From Aliidiomarina soli (GTDB lineage: Bacteria > Pseudomonadota > Gammaproteobacteria > Enterobacterales > Alteromonadaceae): a stretch of DNA of 64,000 nucleotides. Shown here piece after piece: positions 1-9,665 of the stretch. The notes under the pieces were generated by a model, which was not told the DNA's origin, ran no database searches, and worked only from the letters and a program-made list of their open reading frames with translations. The position numbers and the translations under genes are program-made. The stretch spans positions 282,214-346,213 of the forward strand of contig NZ_PIPO01000005.1 of assembly GCF_003986975.1 (NCBI RefSeq), given 5' to 3'. Position 1 is the first letter of the stretch. Each line of letters starts with the position of its first letter.

Positions 1-44
1 AAGCCTAACTGCGAAGTGAGAAATAGTATTTTCATTGCTGTTCC

Positions 45-830
45 TTAGTCGCCCACATCACGGGAGTCCTTTGAATCATCAGAGTCACTTAAATGACCGG
101 CGGATCTGGCATAGTTGGTTAATGCCAGCAAACCAAGTAAGAAGACGATCCCGAGCCCGACCATGGTGTATTGCCAGGGCCCGAACGAGGCTTCGGCTGT
201 ATAGAGAACACGCCCTGTCACCCCGAAGTACACCATGACCAGGGTAAAAGGGGCGCTACCGAACAAGGTCCCCCACACATAACGCCGCAGGTCGGTTCTG
301 GCGGCGCCGTACAGGTAATTATGCAGGCTAAAGGGCACCAGCGGGTTCATCCGTAATAAGGTGATAACCTTGACGTTGTTACTGGTCAGAAGGCGCATGG
401 AGGCCGCCCGGAATGACGTGCGGGAGCGACCACGGCGTAGCCCTTTCCGTAGCAAATCAGGTAGCAAATGACGCAGCGAGTGGCCTAACAAATGACGGCT
501 GATTAAAAAACTGAGTAAAGCGCCGGTATTGATGGCGATAAGCGCAATCAGCGCGCCTTGCCAGAAACCAAACAGTAGACCTGCAGTGACCGCAAAGGGA
601 GACAGCGGCAGCAAAACGATAACGGCCAGACTATAGATCCCGATGAGTGTCAGGCTGGCCGCCCAACCCTGGTGAGTAAGCAGGTTCTGCAGTAAAGCCT
701 GCCATTGCTGGCTGGAAACACTGAATGCCAGAGTAATAACCGCTACAACAAGAATTACCCCCACCACTAGCTGCCAGCGCGTGAGTTTGGCCGGGGATAC
801 GTTAGCGCGACGAAACGATGTTTTTTGCAT
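45..830 (-). CDS. TVP38/TMEM64 (VTT/DedA-like) membrane protein
   Basis: Inner-membrane protein of 261 residues of the TVP38/TMEM64 family (SNARE-associated/VTT domain). It starts with a basic cytoplasmic stretch, a first membrane helix near residues 20-40, then a long hydrophobic block. The G-L-L-F-G-F-W-Q-G stretch near residues 84-92 is the re-entrant loop typical of the family. The C-terminal tail is acidic and Ser/Asp rich. Bacterial VTT proteins are tied to lipid scrambling or envelope homeostasis, but the substrate cannot be told from sequence. It starts with ATG and is followed by only 44 bases before the window edge. No partner gene is visible; the gene to its right is divergent. Confidence 0.85.
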   Translation of the reverse strand: MQKTSFRRANVSPAKLTRWQLVVGVILVVAVITLAFSVSSQQWQALLQNLLTHQGWAASLTLIGIYSLAVIVLLPLSPFAVTAGLLFGFWQGALIALIAINTGALLSFLISRHLLGHSLRHLLPDLLRKGLRRGRSRTSFRAASMRLLTSNNVKVITLLRMNPLVPFSLHNYLYGAARTDLRRYVWGTLFGSAPFTLVMVYFGVTGRVLYTAEASFGPWQYTMVGLGIVFLLGLLALTNYARSAGHLSDSDDSKDSRDVGD

Positions 831-965
831 AAGCTAGTGCCGGTAACAATCGGTTTGGATTGTTTAGATAAAAAATAAGCCTCGGTTAAGCGGCCTGCGG
901 TACTGCATAGCGTTCTACCTGAATAGATAGTACATCGCGGGGGAGTCTGCCACTGCTGAGGTTAT

Positions 966-995
966 TTGTGTGTACTGCGGCGCAGAAGGTACACT
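966..995 (+). promoter_or_regulatory. Possible sigma-70 promoter for the MHYT-GGDEF-EAL gene
   Basis: TTGTGT at 966-971 and TACACT at 990-995 are 18 bases apart, in a 200-base divergent intergenic region (831-1032), about 40 bases before the gene. The match is moderate and unproven. Confidence 0.35.
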
Positions 996-1032
996 GATGT
1001 GGCGTCGCGACAAATTAACCTAAGGACTATGC

Positions 1033-3570
1033 GTGCAGGTTGTTACCTTTACCCAGGCTCAGACAGATTTAACCCAGGCCTACGCGGCCGAGCATGTGAC
1101 CTGGCTGGTTGCGTTCTCTATTCTGATTGCCATGCTGGCGTCCTTTGCCAGTTTTAACCACGTTCAGCTAATCCGTCGTCGTGAACTGACCAATAGTCGT
1201 GTCTCCTGGACTTTGCTTGGTGCGGTGGCAATGGGTGCCGGGGTCTGGGCGATGCACTTTACCGGCATGCTGTCTTATCAATTGCCTTTGGATGTTAACT
1301 ACCATACCGGACGTACTGCGCTGTCGGTGGTGCCAGCTGTACTGGCGGGTTACGTTACGTTAACCGTGATTAGTAAGCCGACACTGCAGATCCGCGATGT
1401 GCTGGTCGGCGGGGTTCTGATGGGGGCGGGCATCGGGCTGATGCATTATATCGGCATGAGCGCGATGATATTGCCTGCCGAGCGCCTGTACCAACCGCTT
1501 ATGTTTGTGTTGTCCATTCTGGTTGCCATCGTCCTGGCGACGCTGTCATTGTCCGTGCGCCCACTGCTGTCGTCGATGCTTAAGCATCCACTGCTGTTAA
1601 ACCTGCTGGCCTCTGTTTTTATGGGGCTGGCGATCACCAGTATGCATTATGTAGCCATGCACGCGACGATCTTTATGCCGCTAAGTGAGGCCTACCAGCG
1701 GCCTGCTGTAGCCATGCTCGACAATAGTGCGCTGGTTACCATCGCGGTGGCAGTGGCGGTGTTTATTGTGCTGATTTCATCCCTGGCGGTGGTGATGCGC
1801 TTTCGTTTACTGCATGTCGAACTGGGTCAGAAAGCAGCGGAAGCCGAAGCGAGAGCTTTGGAAGACCGCTTCCGTACCATTGCTGAACGAGTACCCGGTA
1901 TGGTCTACGAATTCAGGTTAGATGCCAGCGCTCAAATGAGTTTCCCGTACACCAGCGATGCCGTGCGCGATATTTATGGTGTGACTCCGGAGGAGATACG
2001 TAACGATGCGCTGATACTGGAGCAGATCATACATCCCGATGATTTGTCGTTGGTTTATCAGGGGATCGAAGAATCAGCGCGGACCATGCAGCCTTGGCAA
2101 TCGGAGTATCGGGTTATCCGCCGAACTGACGGCGCCGAGCGCTGGCTGCTGGGCAGCGCAGCACCCTTGCCTGACGCGGATGGTGCCGTTATCTGGAGTG
2201 GCGTGATAACCGACATTACCGAGCGTAAAAAGCATGACGAAATGATCTATCAGCTAGCGTTCTACGATGCCCTGACTGAGTTGCCAAACCGCCGGCTTAT
2301 CTATCGCCAGCTCGAGCAAAAAATGGCCGAAGCCCAACGCGAAGGCTGGTGCGGGGTTGTCATTTTTATCGATGTAGACAGTTTTAAACGGCTCAATGAC
2401 TCGCAAGGCCATAGTGCGGGCGACAGCTTGTTGCGCCAGATCGGCGCCAGGTTACGAAAAGCGTCGAGTGAAAGTGCTTTGGTCGGACGCCTCAGCAGTG
2501 ACGAATTTGTGGTGGTCGAGGCTAAACTGGCAGACAGTTATCACGCTTGTGTACCACACGCAAAGCAGCTGGCGACTGAGCTTCTCAATACCCTGAATGG
2601 AGAGTTTGATCTTGAGGGGCATCGTTTTGAATGTGCGTTAAGCATGGGTATTTGCATGTTCCGCCATCACAAGGTTGATGCGGCTGAGATATTAAAACGC
2701 GCCGATATTGCAATGCATGAAGCGAAAAGTGCAGGGGGCAACCAGTGGCGCTTATTCGATCCTGCTATGCAATCAGGCTTAGAACACCGTTACCAGCTTG
2801 AACAGGCGTTACGTAGTTTAGTTAATCATCCGGATGATCAACTGAGTCTGCATTTGCAGCCACAGGTTAATGCCAATAATCAGATTGCCGGGGCCGAGGC
2901 GTTGTTACGCTGGCAACACCCTGACTTTGGTGCTATTTCGCCGGGCGAGTTTATTCCGTTGGCTGAAGAAACCGGTTTGATCGTGCCGATTGGCCAGTGG
3001 GTGATTACTCAGGCATGTGAGTTACTTGCTCAGTGGCAACAGTCGGCTGACCTGGCAGAGCTGACACTGTCTGTGAATGTCAGCGCTCGCCAGTTCTATC
3101 AGCCGGATTTTGTCGAATCGGTGTTACAGCAGGTGGCTAAAATTGGCCCGGTTGCAAACCATCTGGTCCTCGAATTAACCGAAAGTCTGATCCTTGAAGA
3201 TATCGAGGAAGCGGTCAAGCGAATGCTGGCCTTGAAAGCGCATGGGGTCCGCTTTTCGATGGATGATTTCGGTACTGGGTATTCGTCATTGTCGTACTTA
3301 GCGACCTTACCTTTTGACGAAGTGAAGATTGACCAGAGTTTTATAAGTAAGGCGAACCAAGGAGATAGCTCACGCGAGTGGATAATCATTGAAGCTATTA
3401 TCGGCCTGGCCGATAAGCTGCGTATGCAGGTGATTGCCGAAGGCGTGGAAAGCAAACAACAACAACAGGCTTTACTGCGCCGAAATTGCCGTGCATTCCA
3501 AGGCTTCTACTTTAGTAAGCCGCTGACCCAGGAAGCATTTGCCAGCCTGGTTACAACACAACGGGTCTAG
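1033..3570 (+). CDS. MHYT-PAS-GGDEF-EAL cyclic-di-GMP protein
   Basis: Membrane c-di-GMP protein of 845 residues. The GTG start is supported by AAGGA at 1022-1026. The N-terminal ~250 residues hold about seven membrane helices with three MHYT-type motifs (A-M-H-F-T-G-M, L-M-H-Y-I-G-M, S-M-H-Y-V-A-M); this module is thought to bind copper and sense a diatomic gas. A PAS domain follows (~290-400), then GGDEF (~410-570) and EAL (~590-840). The GGDEF signature is S-S-D-E-F (488-492), so cyclase activity is doubtful. The EAL domain keeps E622-A-L, N-V-S, E-L-T-E-S, D-D-F-G-T-G, K-I-D and E-G-V-E, so it should be an active phosphodiesterase. The chemoreceptor 25 bases downstream suggests co-transcription and a shared role in motility. 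Confidence 0.92.
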   Translation: MQVVTFTQAQTDLTQAYAAEHVTWLVAFSILIAMLASFASFNHVQLIRRRELTNSRVSWTLLGAVAMGAGVWAMHFTGMLSYQLPLDVNYHTGRTALSVVPAVLAGYVTLTVISKPTLQIRDVLVGGVLMGAGIGLMHYIGMSAMILPAERLYQPLMFVLSILVAIVLATLSLSVRPLLSSMLKHPLLLNLLASVFMGLAITSMHYVAMHATIFMPLSEAYQRPAVAMLDNSALVTIAVAVAVFIVLISSLAVVMRFRLLHVELGQKAAEAEARALEDRFRTIAERVPGMVYEFRLDASAQMSFPYTSDAVRDIYGVTPEEIRNDALILEQIIHPDDLSLVYQGIEESARTMQPWQSEYRVIRRTDGAERWLLGSAAPLPDADGAVIWSGVITDITERKKHDEMIYQLAFYDALTELPNRRLIYRQLEQKMAEAQREGWCGVVIFIDVDSFKRLNDSQGHSAGDSLLRQIGARLRKASSESALVGRLSSDEFVVVEAKLADSYHACVPHAKQLATELLNTLNGEFDLEGHRFECALSMGICMFRHHKVDAAEILKRADIAMHEAKSAGGNQWRLFDPAMQSGLEHRYQLEQALRSLVNHPDDQLSLHLQPQVNANNQIAGAEALLRWQHPDFGAISPGEFIPLAEETGLIVPIGQWVITQACELLAQWQQSADLAELTLSVNVSARQFYQPDFVESVLQQVAKIGPVANHLVLELTESLILEDIEEAVKRMLALKAHGVRFSMDDFGTGYSSLSYLATLPFDEVKIDQSFISKANQGDSSREWIIIEAIIGLADKLRMQVIAEGVESKQQQQALLRRNCRAFQGFYFSKPLTQEAFASLVTTQRV

Positions 3571-3595
3571 GATGAGTACCCACAAGGAACTTTAA

Positions 3596-5218
3596 ATGAT
3601 AAGAACTATAAATATTGGGGTGCGCTCTGCACTGTTTTTTGCAGTGATGGGGCTTTTGGTGATTGTGCTTGGGGTTGTGGCCCTGGTGGGGCAGTCACAG
3701 ATGGAAAGGGAAAAAGAGGACATTACCGAGGTCGCTGTACCGGCGATGATGCAGGTGCAAGATATTAATCGTGAATTTTTGCGTACTCGTGTGTATACCA
3801 TGAATGCTATCGCTGCCACGACCGAGGATTTTCGTCGTCAGTACCAGCAAGAGCTGCAACAATCCCGCCGCATACAGGACGACTTTAAGAAGACGTTACG
3901 TACCTATATGACAACTGAGGGTGGCCGGGCCCTGTTGCAGGACTATGAGGACCTGGAACAGAGTTACTGGCAAGCCCATGTCGACGTGATCAATATTGCC
4001 CGGGACCAGGGCGTGGAACAGGGTATTCGTGCCCGCAACCAGCAGCTGGACCCGATTGTGGCTGAGATGCGTAGCCAACTGGAAGCGATGGTAGCCTGGC
4101 AGCAGCGTCTGGTAGACACCGCAGACGCCCAGGCCAGCAATATAGCGCAGCAAGTGCAGATACTGGTGGTTGTGTTGATTGTCGCTGCGATCGCCCTGGT
4201 GGCAATTCTGGCGACTATCTTCACCCGCAGTATTGTGCGTCCGCTACGTGATGCAGTGAGCCATGCGCAGACCATCGCTGATGGCGATCTGACTCGTCAG
4301 ATTGATAGCAACGGCAATGACGAAGCGACTCGCCTGACGGACGCCTTGCAACGGATGCAAAGCAACCTGCGCGATTCAATTGCACTGATTGCAGATTCGT
4401 CGCAGCAACTGGCCTCAACCTCTGAAGAACTGAACTCAGTAACCGAGGACTCGACCCGTGGCTTGCATCAGCAAAGCGAACAGCTTGAACAAGCGGCGAC
4501 GGCGGTTAACGAGTTAACCGCAGCGGTTGAAGAAGTGGCACGCAATGCTCAGGCAGCCGCGGAAGAGTCTATTAACGCTGACGAGCGGGCCCAGTTTGGT
4601 CGCGAGCAGGTTAATACTACGGTGTCCAATATCGAAAGCCTGGTTGCTGAACTGAAAGCATCCTCGGCGGACATAGAAACGCTGGCCAGCAAGGTGAAAG
4701 ACATTACCTCAGTGTTGGATGTCATCGGTGGTATTGCTGAGCAGACCAATCTGCTGGCACTGAATGCCGCGATTGAAGCCGCCCGTGCCGGTGAATCCGG
4801 TCGTGGTTTCGCGGTCGTCGCCGATGAAGTACGCGCGCTGGCGCACCGTACTCAGGAATCGACCAAGGAAATTGAGACTATGGTCTCTGCGGTACAGAAA
4901 TCCAGTGGTGATGCAGTGAAAGGGATGCAGGTCAGTACCGAGCAGGCAACCCACACCCAGGACGTGGCGAAAGCCGCTGGCGAAGCACTGCAAACGATTG
5001 CGGTGGCGGTCTCGCAGATCTCTGAACGCAATGCTTCAATTGCCAGTGCGGCTGAAGAGCAGGCTCAGGTGGCGAAAGATGTCGATAAGAACCTGGTCGC
5101 AATTCAGGACCTGTCGAGCCAGACTGCATCAGGTGCGAACCAGACGTCCGCATCGAGTCAGGAACTGGCCCGTTTGGCGGTTAATCTGAGTGAACTGGTT
5201 GGCAATTTTAAAGTTTAA
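3596..5218 (+). CDS. Methyl-accepting chemotaxis protein
   Basis: Chemoreceptor of 540 residues. It has a membrane helix near residues 8-30, a periplasmic helical domain of about 150 residues resembling a four-helix bundle, a second helix near 187-210, a HAMP domain (R-S-I-V-R-P-L start) and a cytoplasmic signalling domain. The hairpin tip near residues 380-400 has the conserved [18 protein letters not shown] sequence that contacts CheA and CheW. The ATG start follows AAGGA at 3584-3588. There is no C-terminal CheR-tethering pentapeptide; the protein ends V-G-N-F-K-V. The ligand is unknown. It lies 25 bases after the MHYT-GGDEF-EAL gene and ends at a strong terminator, so the two probably form one transcript. 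Confidence 0.95.
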   Translation: MIRTINIGVRSALFFAVMGLLVIVLGVVALVGQSQMEREKEDITEVAVPAMMQVQDINREFLRTRVYTMNAIAATTEDFRRQYQQELQQSRRIQDDFKKTLRTYMTTEGGRALLQDYEDLEQSYWQAHVDVINIARDQGVEQGIRARNQQLDPIVAEMRSQLEAMVAWQQRLVDTADAQASNIAQQVQILVVVLIVAAIALVAILATIFTRSIVRPLRDAVSHAQTIADGDLTRQIDSNGNDEATRLTDALQRMQSNLRDSIALIADSSQQLASTSEELNSVTEDSTRGLHQQSEQLEQAATAVNELTAAVEEVARNAQAAAEESINADERAQFGREQVNTTVSNIESLVAELKASSADIETLASKVKDITSVLDVIGGIAEQTNLLALNAAIEAARAGESGRGFAVVADEVRALAHRTQESTKEIETMVSAVQKSSGDAVKGMQVSTEQATHTQDVAKAAGEALQTIAVAVSQISERNASIASAAEEQAQVAKDVDKNLVAIQDLSSQTASGANQTSASSQELARLAVNLSELVGNFKV

Positions 5219-5244
5219 GCAAAAAACTGTGTAAACAGCCTGCA

Positions 5245-5278
5245 AGGCCTGCCGTTATATGACGGCAGGCCTTTTTTA
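5245..5278 (+). terminator. Rho-independent terminator after the chemoreceptor
   Basis: An 11-bp perfect stem (5245-5255 with 5262-5272, AGGCCTGCCGT/ACGGCAGGCCT) with a 6-base loop is followed by a run of T. Confidence 0.93.
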
Positions 5279-5352
5279 TTATGGGCTGTAGGCATATACT
5301 GGGAGCTATTACGCGGACCTAACCGACGACCTAACCACAGGCCTATTTGTTC

Positions 5353-6081
5353 ATGACACAGACTCAGCCCAAGCAGGCTGGCTTCTTTTCTAACCTGCTG
5401 TTTAATATTCTTATTCCAGTCATTATTCTGATGAAGCTCAGTTCGCCCGAGTATCTGGGGCCGGCACTGGGTGTGGTTGTAGCACTGGCATTCCCGATTG
5501 GCTATGGCTTGTATGACCTGAAGCGCAGCCACAAAGTGAATGGTTTCTCGGTGCTAGGTGTGGTCAGTGTTATTTTAACCGGTGGGATCAGTTTACTGGA
5601 GCTGGATCCACAATATATCGCGATTAAAGAAGCGGCGGTGCCGGGCGTAATCGGGGTGGCGGTGTTGGTCAGTCATTTTACCCGTTTCCCATTGATTAAA
5701 AAGTTACTGATGAATGACCAGGTAATCAATGTGGCGCGTTTTGAGCAGGCTGTCGAGGAACGGGGTAACCGACCTGCATTTGAACGGGTGCTGCGTGTGT
5801 CAACCTACCTGGTCGCGGGCGCGTTTTTTCTTTCAGCGACTCTCAATTATATTCTGGCGCGCTGGATTGTAGTAAGCCCGGCTGGCACCACTGCCTTTAA
5901 CGAGGAACTTGGGCGGATGACCGCGCTGAGTTTCCCGGTCATTGCGTTACCCACCATGCTGGTTATGTTTGCTGCTATATTTTATTTGTTTTACCAAATG
6001 AAAAAGCTGACAGGTCAGTCAGTTGAGAACTTTTTACACGCACATGACAAGGACAGCACGTCCGATTCATCTAACCACTAA
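5353..6081 (+). CDS. VC0807-like integral membrane protein
   Basis: Polytopic membrane protein of 242 residues resembling the family named after Vibrio cholerae VC0807, whose function is unknown. The first segment (F-N-I-L-I-P-V-I-I-L) is followed by an A-L-A-F-P-I-G-Y-G-L-Y-D-L motif and about four further helices; both ends look cytoplasmic and the tail is polar. The ATG at 5353 is preferred; an in-frame TTG at 5347 is closer to the weak AGG at 5339-5341 and cannot be excluded. It follows a terminator, so it starts a new transcript, and the next gene begins 17 bases downstream on the same strand. Confidence 0.75.
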   Translation: MTQTQPKQAGFFSNLLFNILIPVIILMKLSSPEYLGPALGVVVALAFPIGYGLYDLKRSHKVNGFSVLGVVSVILTGGISLLELDPQYIAIKEAAVPGVIGVAVLVSHFTRFPLIKKLLMNDQVINVARFEQAVEERGNRPAFERVLRVSTYLVAGAFFLSATLNYILARWIVVSPAGTTAFNEELGRMTALSFPVIALPTMLVMFAAIFYLFYQMKKLTGQSVENFLHAHDKDSTSDSSNH

Positions 6082-6098
6082 GGGAGTAGCCTGAATCT

Positions 6099-7451
6099 GT
6101 GATTCACCTCGCACGTTACGACGAACAGAGTGTAAGACTGACCCGCGAGCTGGGTGACAAGGCTGAACACCGGCTCGATCTGTACCTGTTTATTCCGGGT
6201 GAATTAAACGTTGATTCGCAGCTGATTCCTGAGCAGGAATTTTACCTGCAGGGTATTTATGTGCGCCGTACCTATTCCAGTAGCGCGCAGCTCTCGCCTT
6301 TGGTGCAAAGCCGCCTGATTAGCCGCAGCCGCGGCCAGCAGGACCGCGCAGATCCGAAATACCGTCTCAGTGTCAGCCTTTATGCGTACCAGTATACCAA
6401 TGCGCTGGAAAGTGCGGCGCGGGCATTGCTGGCCAACAGTGAGGTTAAGCGTGATGAAATAGGTGAGTTGCTCGAACTGAGCGCTACTATTTTACGGCGC
6501 TTGCGGCGCAATGTGCCAAAAGACGAGTCGCTCTCGCGCTACCATGTCAATATTGATAATTACCTCTCGTGGCAGACTGAACAGCAGTTTTTGTTGCTCG
6601 CTGCACGGATGCCTTTTGCCGACGATCAGCAGGATTTAAAAGACTTGCTGATCAAAGTCGCACGGCGCGAACACAAGCACCGTGAAGAGCAGGAATACAA
6701 CAGCAAAGCGGTTAATGATGACTCCACCCGGATGTCGAATAAGATGCGTTTGCTGCGCCGCTTGATAGAGTACCCGGTTACCTTTAAGCGCCGGACCCAG
6801 GAGCTAGGTGTCGGCGAGCAGCGCTGGCTGAAAGCAGCGGTGGCGGCGGTGGTGATGACCTTTGTTTCATTTCTGCTGCTGGAAAGCCGTTTGCTGGTGG
6901 GTGATATCACCGCGATGTTTTTGGTTATCGCCGCATTTTTATACGGGGTGCGTGAATTTTTCCGTGATGATATCCGCCAGAAACTATGGCTGTGGCTGCG
7001 CAAAGGGCGACCGAAATGGCGCCATACCTATCTTGATGTCAATTCTGAGCAGACCATTGGACGTTCACTGGAATGGATCGACTACCAGAGTTTTGACGAT
7101 TTACCGGAAGATATTCGCACCGCGCGCCAGGGCAATACCCCGCAGCGTGGTGAGTCGATTCTGCATTACCGTAATGACTCAAAAATGCTGCCAACACGAT
7201 TTCTCAGTGGTTATGCGCAGACACGGGAAAGCATTATTTTAGATCTCGACCTCATTATGCGGGTCATGAACCCAAGTACCCACATTGTATTTCGCCTGGA
7301 TAATCAAGAAATTATCGAGGATCAGGTGGAAAAACGCTATGTTCTTAATCTGGTCGCGCGCGACGTTGAAGGCGACGGCAGTGTCGTTATTCAGCGCTGG
7401 CGAATTGTCATTAACCACAATCGTATTGTCGAAGTTGAACTCTCCGCTTAG
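6099..7451 (+). CDS. Conserved protein of unknown function with a central membrane hairpin
   Basis: I do not recognise this 450-residue protein. Its layout is clear: a soluble N-terminal half rich in Arg, Leu and Gln, two membrane helices near residues 246-263 and 268-286 separated by a short loop containing D-I-T, a basic stretch (R-K-G-R-P-K-W-R), and a soluble C-terminal domain predicted to be mostly beta and ending in V-V-I-Q-R-W-R-I-V-I. No signal peptide is visible. The start is GTG, forced by an in-frame stop just upstream, with AGGGAG at 6081-6086. It is probably co-transcribed with the VC0807-like gene. Codon use looks like its neighbours. Confidence 0.8.
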   Translation: MIHLARYDEQSVRLTRELGDKAEHRLDLYLFIPGELNVDSQLIPEQEFYLQGIYVRRTYSSSAQLSPLVQSRLISRSRGQQDRADPKYRLSVSLYAYQYTNALESAARALLANSEVKRDEIGELLELSATILRRLRRNVPKDESLSRYHVNIDNYLSWQTEQQFLLLAARMPFADDQQDLKDLLIKVARREHKHREEQEYNSKAVNDDSTRMSNKMRLLRRLIEYPVTFKRRTQELGVGEQRWLKAAVAAVVMTFVSFLLLESRLLVGDITAMFLVIAAFLYGVREFFRDDIRQKLWLWLRKGRPKWRHTYLDVNSEQTIGRSLEWIDYQSFDDLPEDIRTARQGNTPQRGESILHYRNDSKMLPTRFLSGYAQTRESIILDLDLIMRVMNPSTHIVFRLDNQEIIEDQVEKRYVLNLVARDVEGDGSVVIQRWRIVINHNRIVEVELSA

Positions 7452-7515
7452 TTAACATATTGTTAACGCTCTCATTGCAAACTCTACATTTGAGATAATT
7501 CTTAAGGAGGTCCGT

Positions 7516-8346
7516 TTGTCAGTGACAGGTGGCTCACGCAACATTATGCGGCGTAATAATGTGGTTGTACTAGGAACCGGCTCGCAGACCATAGTGCTTG
7601 CTCATGGGCTTGGCTGTGACCAGCGGATCTGGCACAAAGTGGTGCCCCTGTTGTCGGCGGACTACCGTCTTGTGTTGTTTGATTACGTTGGTGCTGGTGA
7701 GTCTGATCTGAGTCAGTATAACGAGGCGAAGTATAAAACACTGCGCGGCTATGCTGATGACCTGCTTGATGTGGTTGAATGCCTGAACCTGGACCAGCCC
7801 TACCTGCTTTCTCACTCGGCAAGTGGCAGCATCGGCGTTCTTGCTGAACAAGCGGCGCCGGGAACCTTCCGCCATTTACTGATGGTAAGTCCTTCTCCCC
7901 GTTATATAAATGACGGCACGTATCAAGGGGGCTTTGAGCGCAGCGACATTGATGCGTTGCTGGAACTGATGGAAGAAAACTATTTTCAGTGGGCCAATGT
8001 AATGGCGGCCACGGCGATGAAGAATGAGCAGCGACCAGAGCTGGCTGAGCGCCTGGTACGCAGTTTTCAACAGGCGCGACCCGATATTATGCTCAACTTT
8101 GCTCGTGCCATTCTGTATTCGGACTATCGTGCTGAATACGCTGAACTTGCCTGCTCGGTGAGTGTCATGCAGGCGGCGGATGATGCGATTGTGCCGCCCG
8201 CAGTGAGTGATTACCTCGTCGGTACCATGCAGAAATGCGAGCTTTACACCCTGGACGCGCAAGGGCATTATCCTCAGTTAAGTCATCCGGCGGAGGTGGT
8301 CACCTTGCTGCGGAAAATCTTAAACGCGGCAGTACCTCGCCCATAA
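7516..8346 (+). CDS. RsbQ-like alpha/beta hydrolase
   Basis: Cytoplasmic alpha/beta hydrolase of 276 residues closely resembling Bacillus RsbQ and the plant D14/KAI2 receptors. Shared features are the H-G-L-G-C-D-Q-R-I-W oxyanion region, F-D-Y-V-G-A-G-E-S-D-L, nucleophile Ser101 in H-S-A-S-G, S-P-S-P-R-Y, Asp222/223 in A-D-D-A-I-V-P and His251 in G-H-Y-P. RsbQ supplies or makes a signal for the PAS domain of the phosphatase RsbP; it acts as a sensor rather than a metabolic esterase. Here a PAS-domain histidine kinase lies two genes downstream, the likely partner. A strong AAGGAGGT at 7504-7511 precedes a TTG start (7516); an in-frame GTG at 7522 is an alternative. First gene of a signalling operon. 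Confidence 0.9.
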   Translation: MSVTGGSRNIMRRNNVVVLGTGSQTIVLAHGLGCDQRIWHKVVPLLSADYRLVLFDYVGAGESDLSQYNEAKYKTLRGYADDLLDVVECLNLDQPYLLSHSASGSIGVLAEQAAPGTFRHLLMVSPSPRYINDGTYQGGFERSDIDALLELMEENYFQWANVMAATAMKNEQRPELAERLVRSFQQARPDIMLNFARAILYSDYRAEYAELACSVSVMQAADDAIVPPAVSDYLVGTMQKCELYTLDAQGHYPQLSHPAEVVTLLRKILNAAVPRP

Positions 8347-8366
8347 TCTGAGTTCACAGGAGCCCT

Positions 8367-9665
8367 ATGGCAACGCTGGCACCGAAACGTGAGATTTTTG
8401 CTTGGGCGATGTATGACGTTGCCAATCAAGCCTACACCACGGTCGTAATTTCGTTCATTTACTCTGCGTTTTTCGTCACGTACATCGTTCCGGACAGCTA
8501 CCGCTGGCAGGATGGCTACTGGTCGATGGCTCTGATTGGTTCGACCATCCTGGCTATGTTGCTGTCACCCTGGATCGGTCAGCGTATCGACGAAGGGGCG
8601 AGCAAGAAACGTTTGCTGGCCTGGTCGACCCTGGTCTGTGCCGCCTTTACCTCTGCCCTGATTTGGGTTTCACCCGGTGATGTCTGGTTAGGGGTTGCGC
8701 TGATATTGGTCACCAACACCGCCTGGATGCTGGGCGAGGCCATTATTTCCTCGTTTTTACCTGATATTGCTAAGCGCAGTCAGATGGGCCTGATTTCCGG
8801 GATCGGCTGGGGTGTGGGCTACATTGGTGGCTTAATCAGCATGGTCTTGGTGACCATAGTGTTGGTTACGGCCAACCCGGAGCAGCAACCTGAGCTGTAT
8901 ATCAGCCAGAACCAGTGGTCGATGTTTGCGATTTCGGTTTATTTTGTCCTCTTTGCATTGCCGACCTTTATTTTGCTTAAAGACCGTCGTCGGCCGGTAC
9001 TGGCCAAGCACCAGCGACTGAGTTGGCGCTCGAGCCTGAATATTCAGTTGTTGCGTCAAAACCAGCCTATTTTATGGCGCTTCTTTATGGCATTTGTGTT
9101 TTATATGGCCGGGGTGCAGACGGTCATTAAGTTTATTGGTATCTACAGTACTGGTGAATTGGGCCTGACTCAGGCGGATCTGGTCGGCGTGTTTCTGGCG
9201 ACTCAGTTTAGTGCGATGGGCGGTGCGTTGGCGTTTGGTTTTGTCGAACACCGGATAGGGGCCCGGCCGACCCTTTTTGCGGTGATTGCAATCTGGCTGG
9301 TGGCCATTGTGGCAATGTATATGCTGCCGACACTGGTCGCCTGGTCCGGTATCGACGTGGCCCACCTCTTTATGGGCGTGGCCTTATTGGCAGGCACCGG
9401 AATTGGTGCGATTCAGTCCTCTAGCCGCTCGCTGGTGGGGCAGTTAACCTCAGCCCGCTTAGGTGGCAGTGCGTTTGGCTGGTGGGGCGTGTTTAACCGG
9501 CTGGCCATGTTAATGGCGGCAAGCTTCGGGATTGTAGCTGATATCTTCAGCCGCCAGTCAGCATTGCTGATGGTGATTGGATTCTTTCTCGCTGGCGGCG
9601 TACTGTTGCTTCGGGTTCCGTTACAGGAAGGGCAACGACAGGCAGAGCAAGAGGATGCACACTAA
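8367..9665 (+). CDS. UMF1-type major facilitator transporter
   Basis: Inner-membrane permease of 432 residues with about 12 hydrophobic helices. The N-terminal K-R-E-I-F-A-W-A-M-Y-D-V-A-N-Q-A-Y motif marks the UMF1/Atg22-like branch of the major facilitator superfamily. The substrate is not known for most bacterial members. It starts 20 bases after the RsbQ-like hydrolase, and its stop codon overlaps the start of the PAS kinase by one base (TAATG), so translation is probably coupled. Its place between hydrolase and kinase suggests that it imports or exports the molecule sensed by this module; that is inference from position only. Confidence 0.88.
   Translation: MATLAPKREIFAWAMYDVANQAYTTVVISFIYSAFFVTYIVPDSYRWQDGYWSMALIGSTILAMLLSPWIGQRIDEGASKKRLLAWSTLVCAAFTSALIWVSPGDVWLGVALILVTNTAWMLGEAIISSFLPDIAKRSQMGLISGIGWGVGYIGGLISMVLVTIVLVTANPEQQPELYISQNQWSMFAISVYFVLFALPTFILLKDRRRPVLAKHQRLSWRSSLNIQLLRQNQPILWRFFMAFVFYMAGVQTVIKFIGIYSTGELGLTQADLVGVFLATQFSAMGGALAFGFVEHRIGARPTLFAVIAIWLVAIVAMYMLPTLVAWSGIDVAHLFMGVALLAGTGIGAIQSSSRSLVGQLTSARLGGSAFGWWGVFNRLAMLMAASFGIVADIFSRQSALLMVIGFFLAGGVLLLRVPLQEGQRQAEQEDAH

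Noticed and set aside
966..1157. Short frame overlapping the MHYT gene start
   Set aside because: No ribosome-binding site and it is the MHYT gene in another frame.
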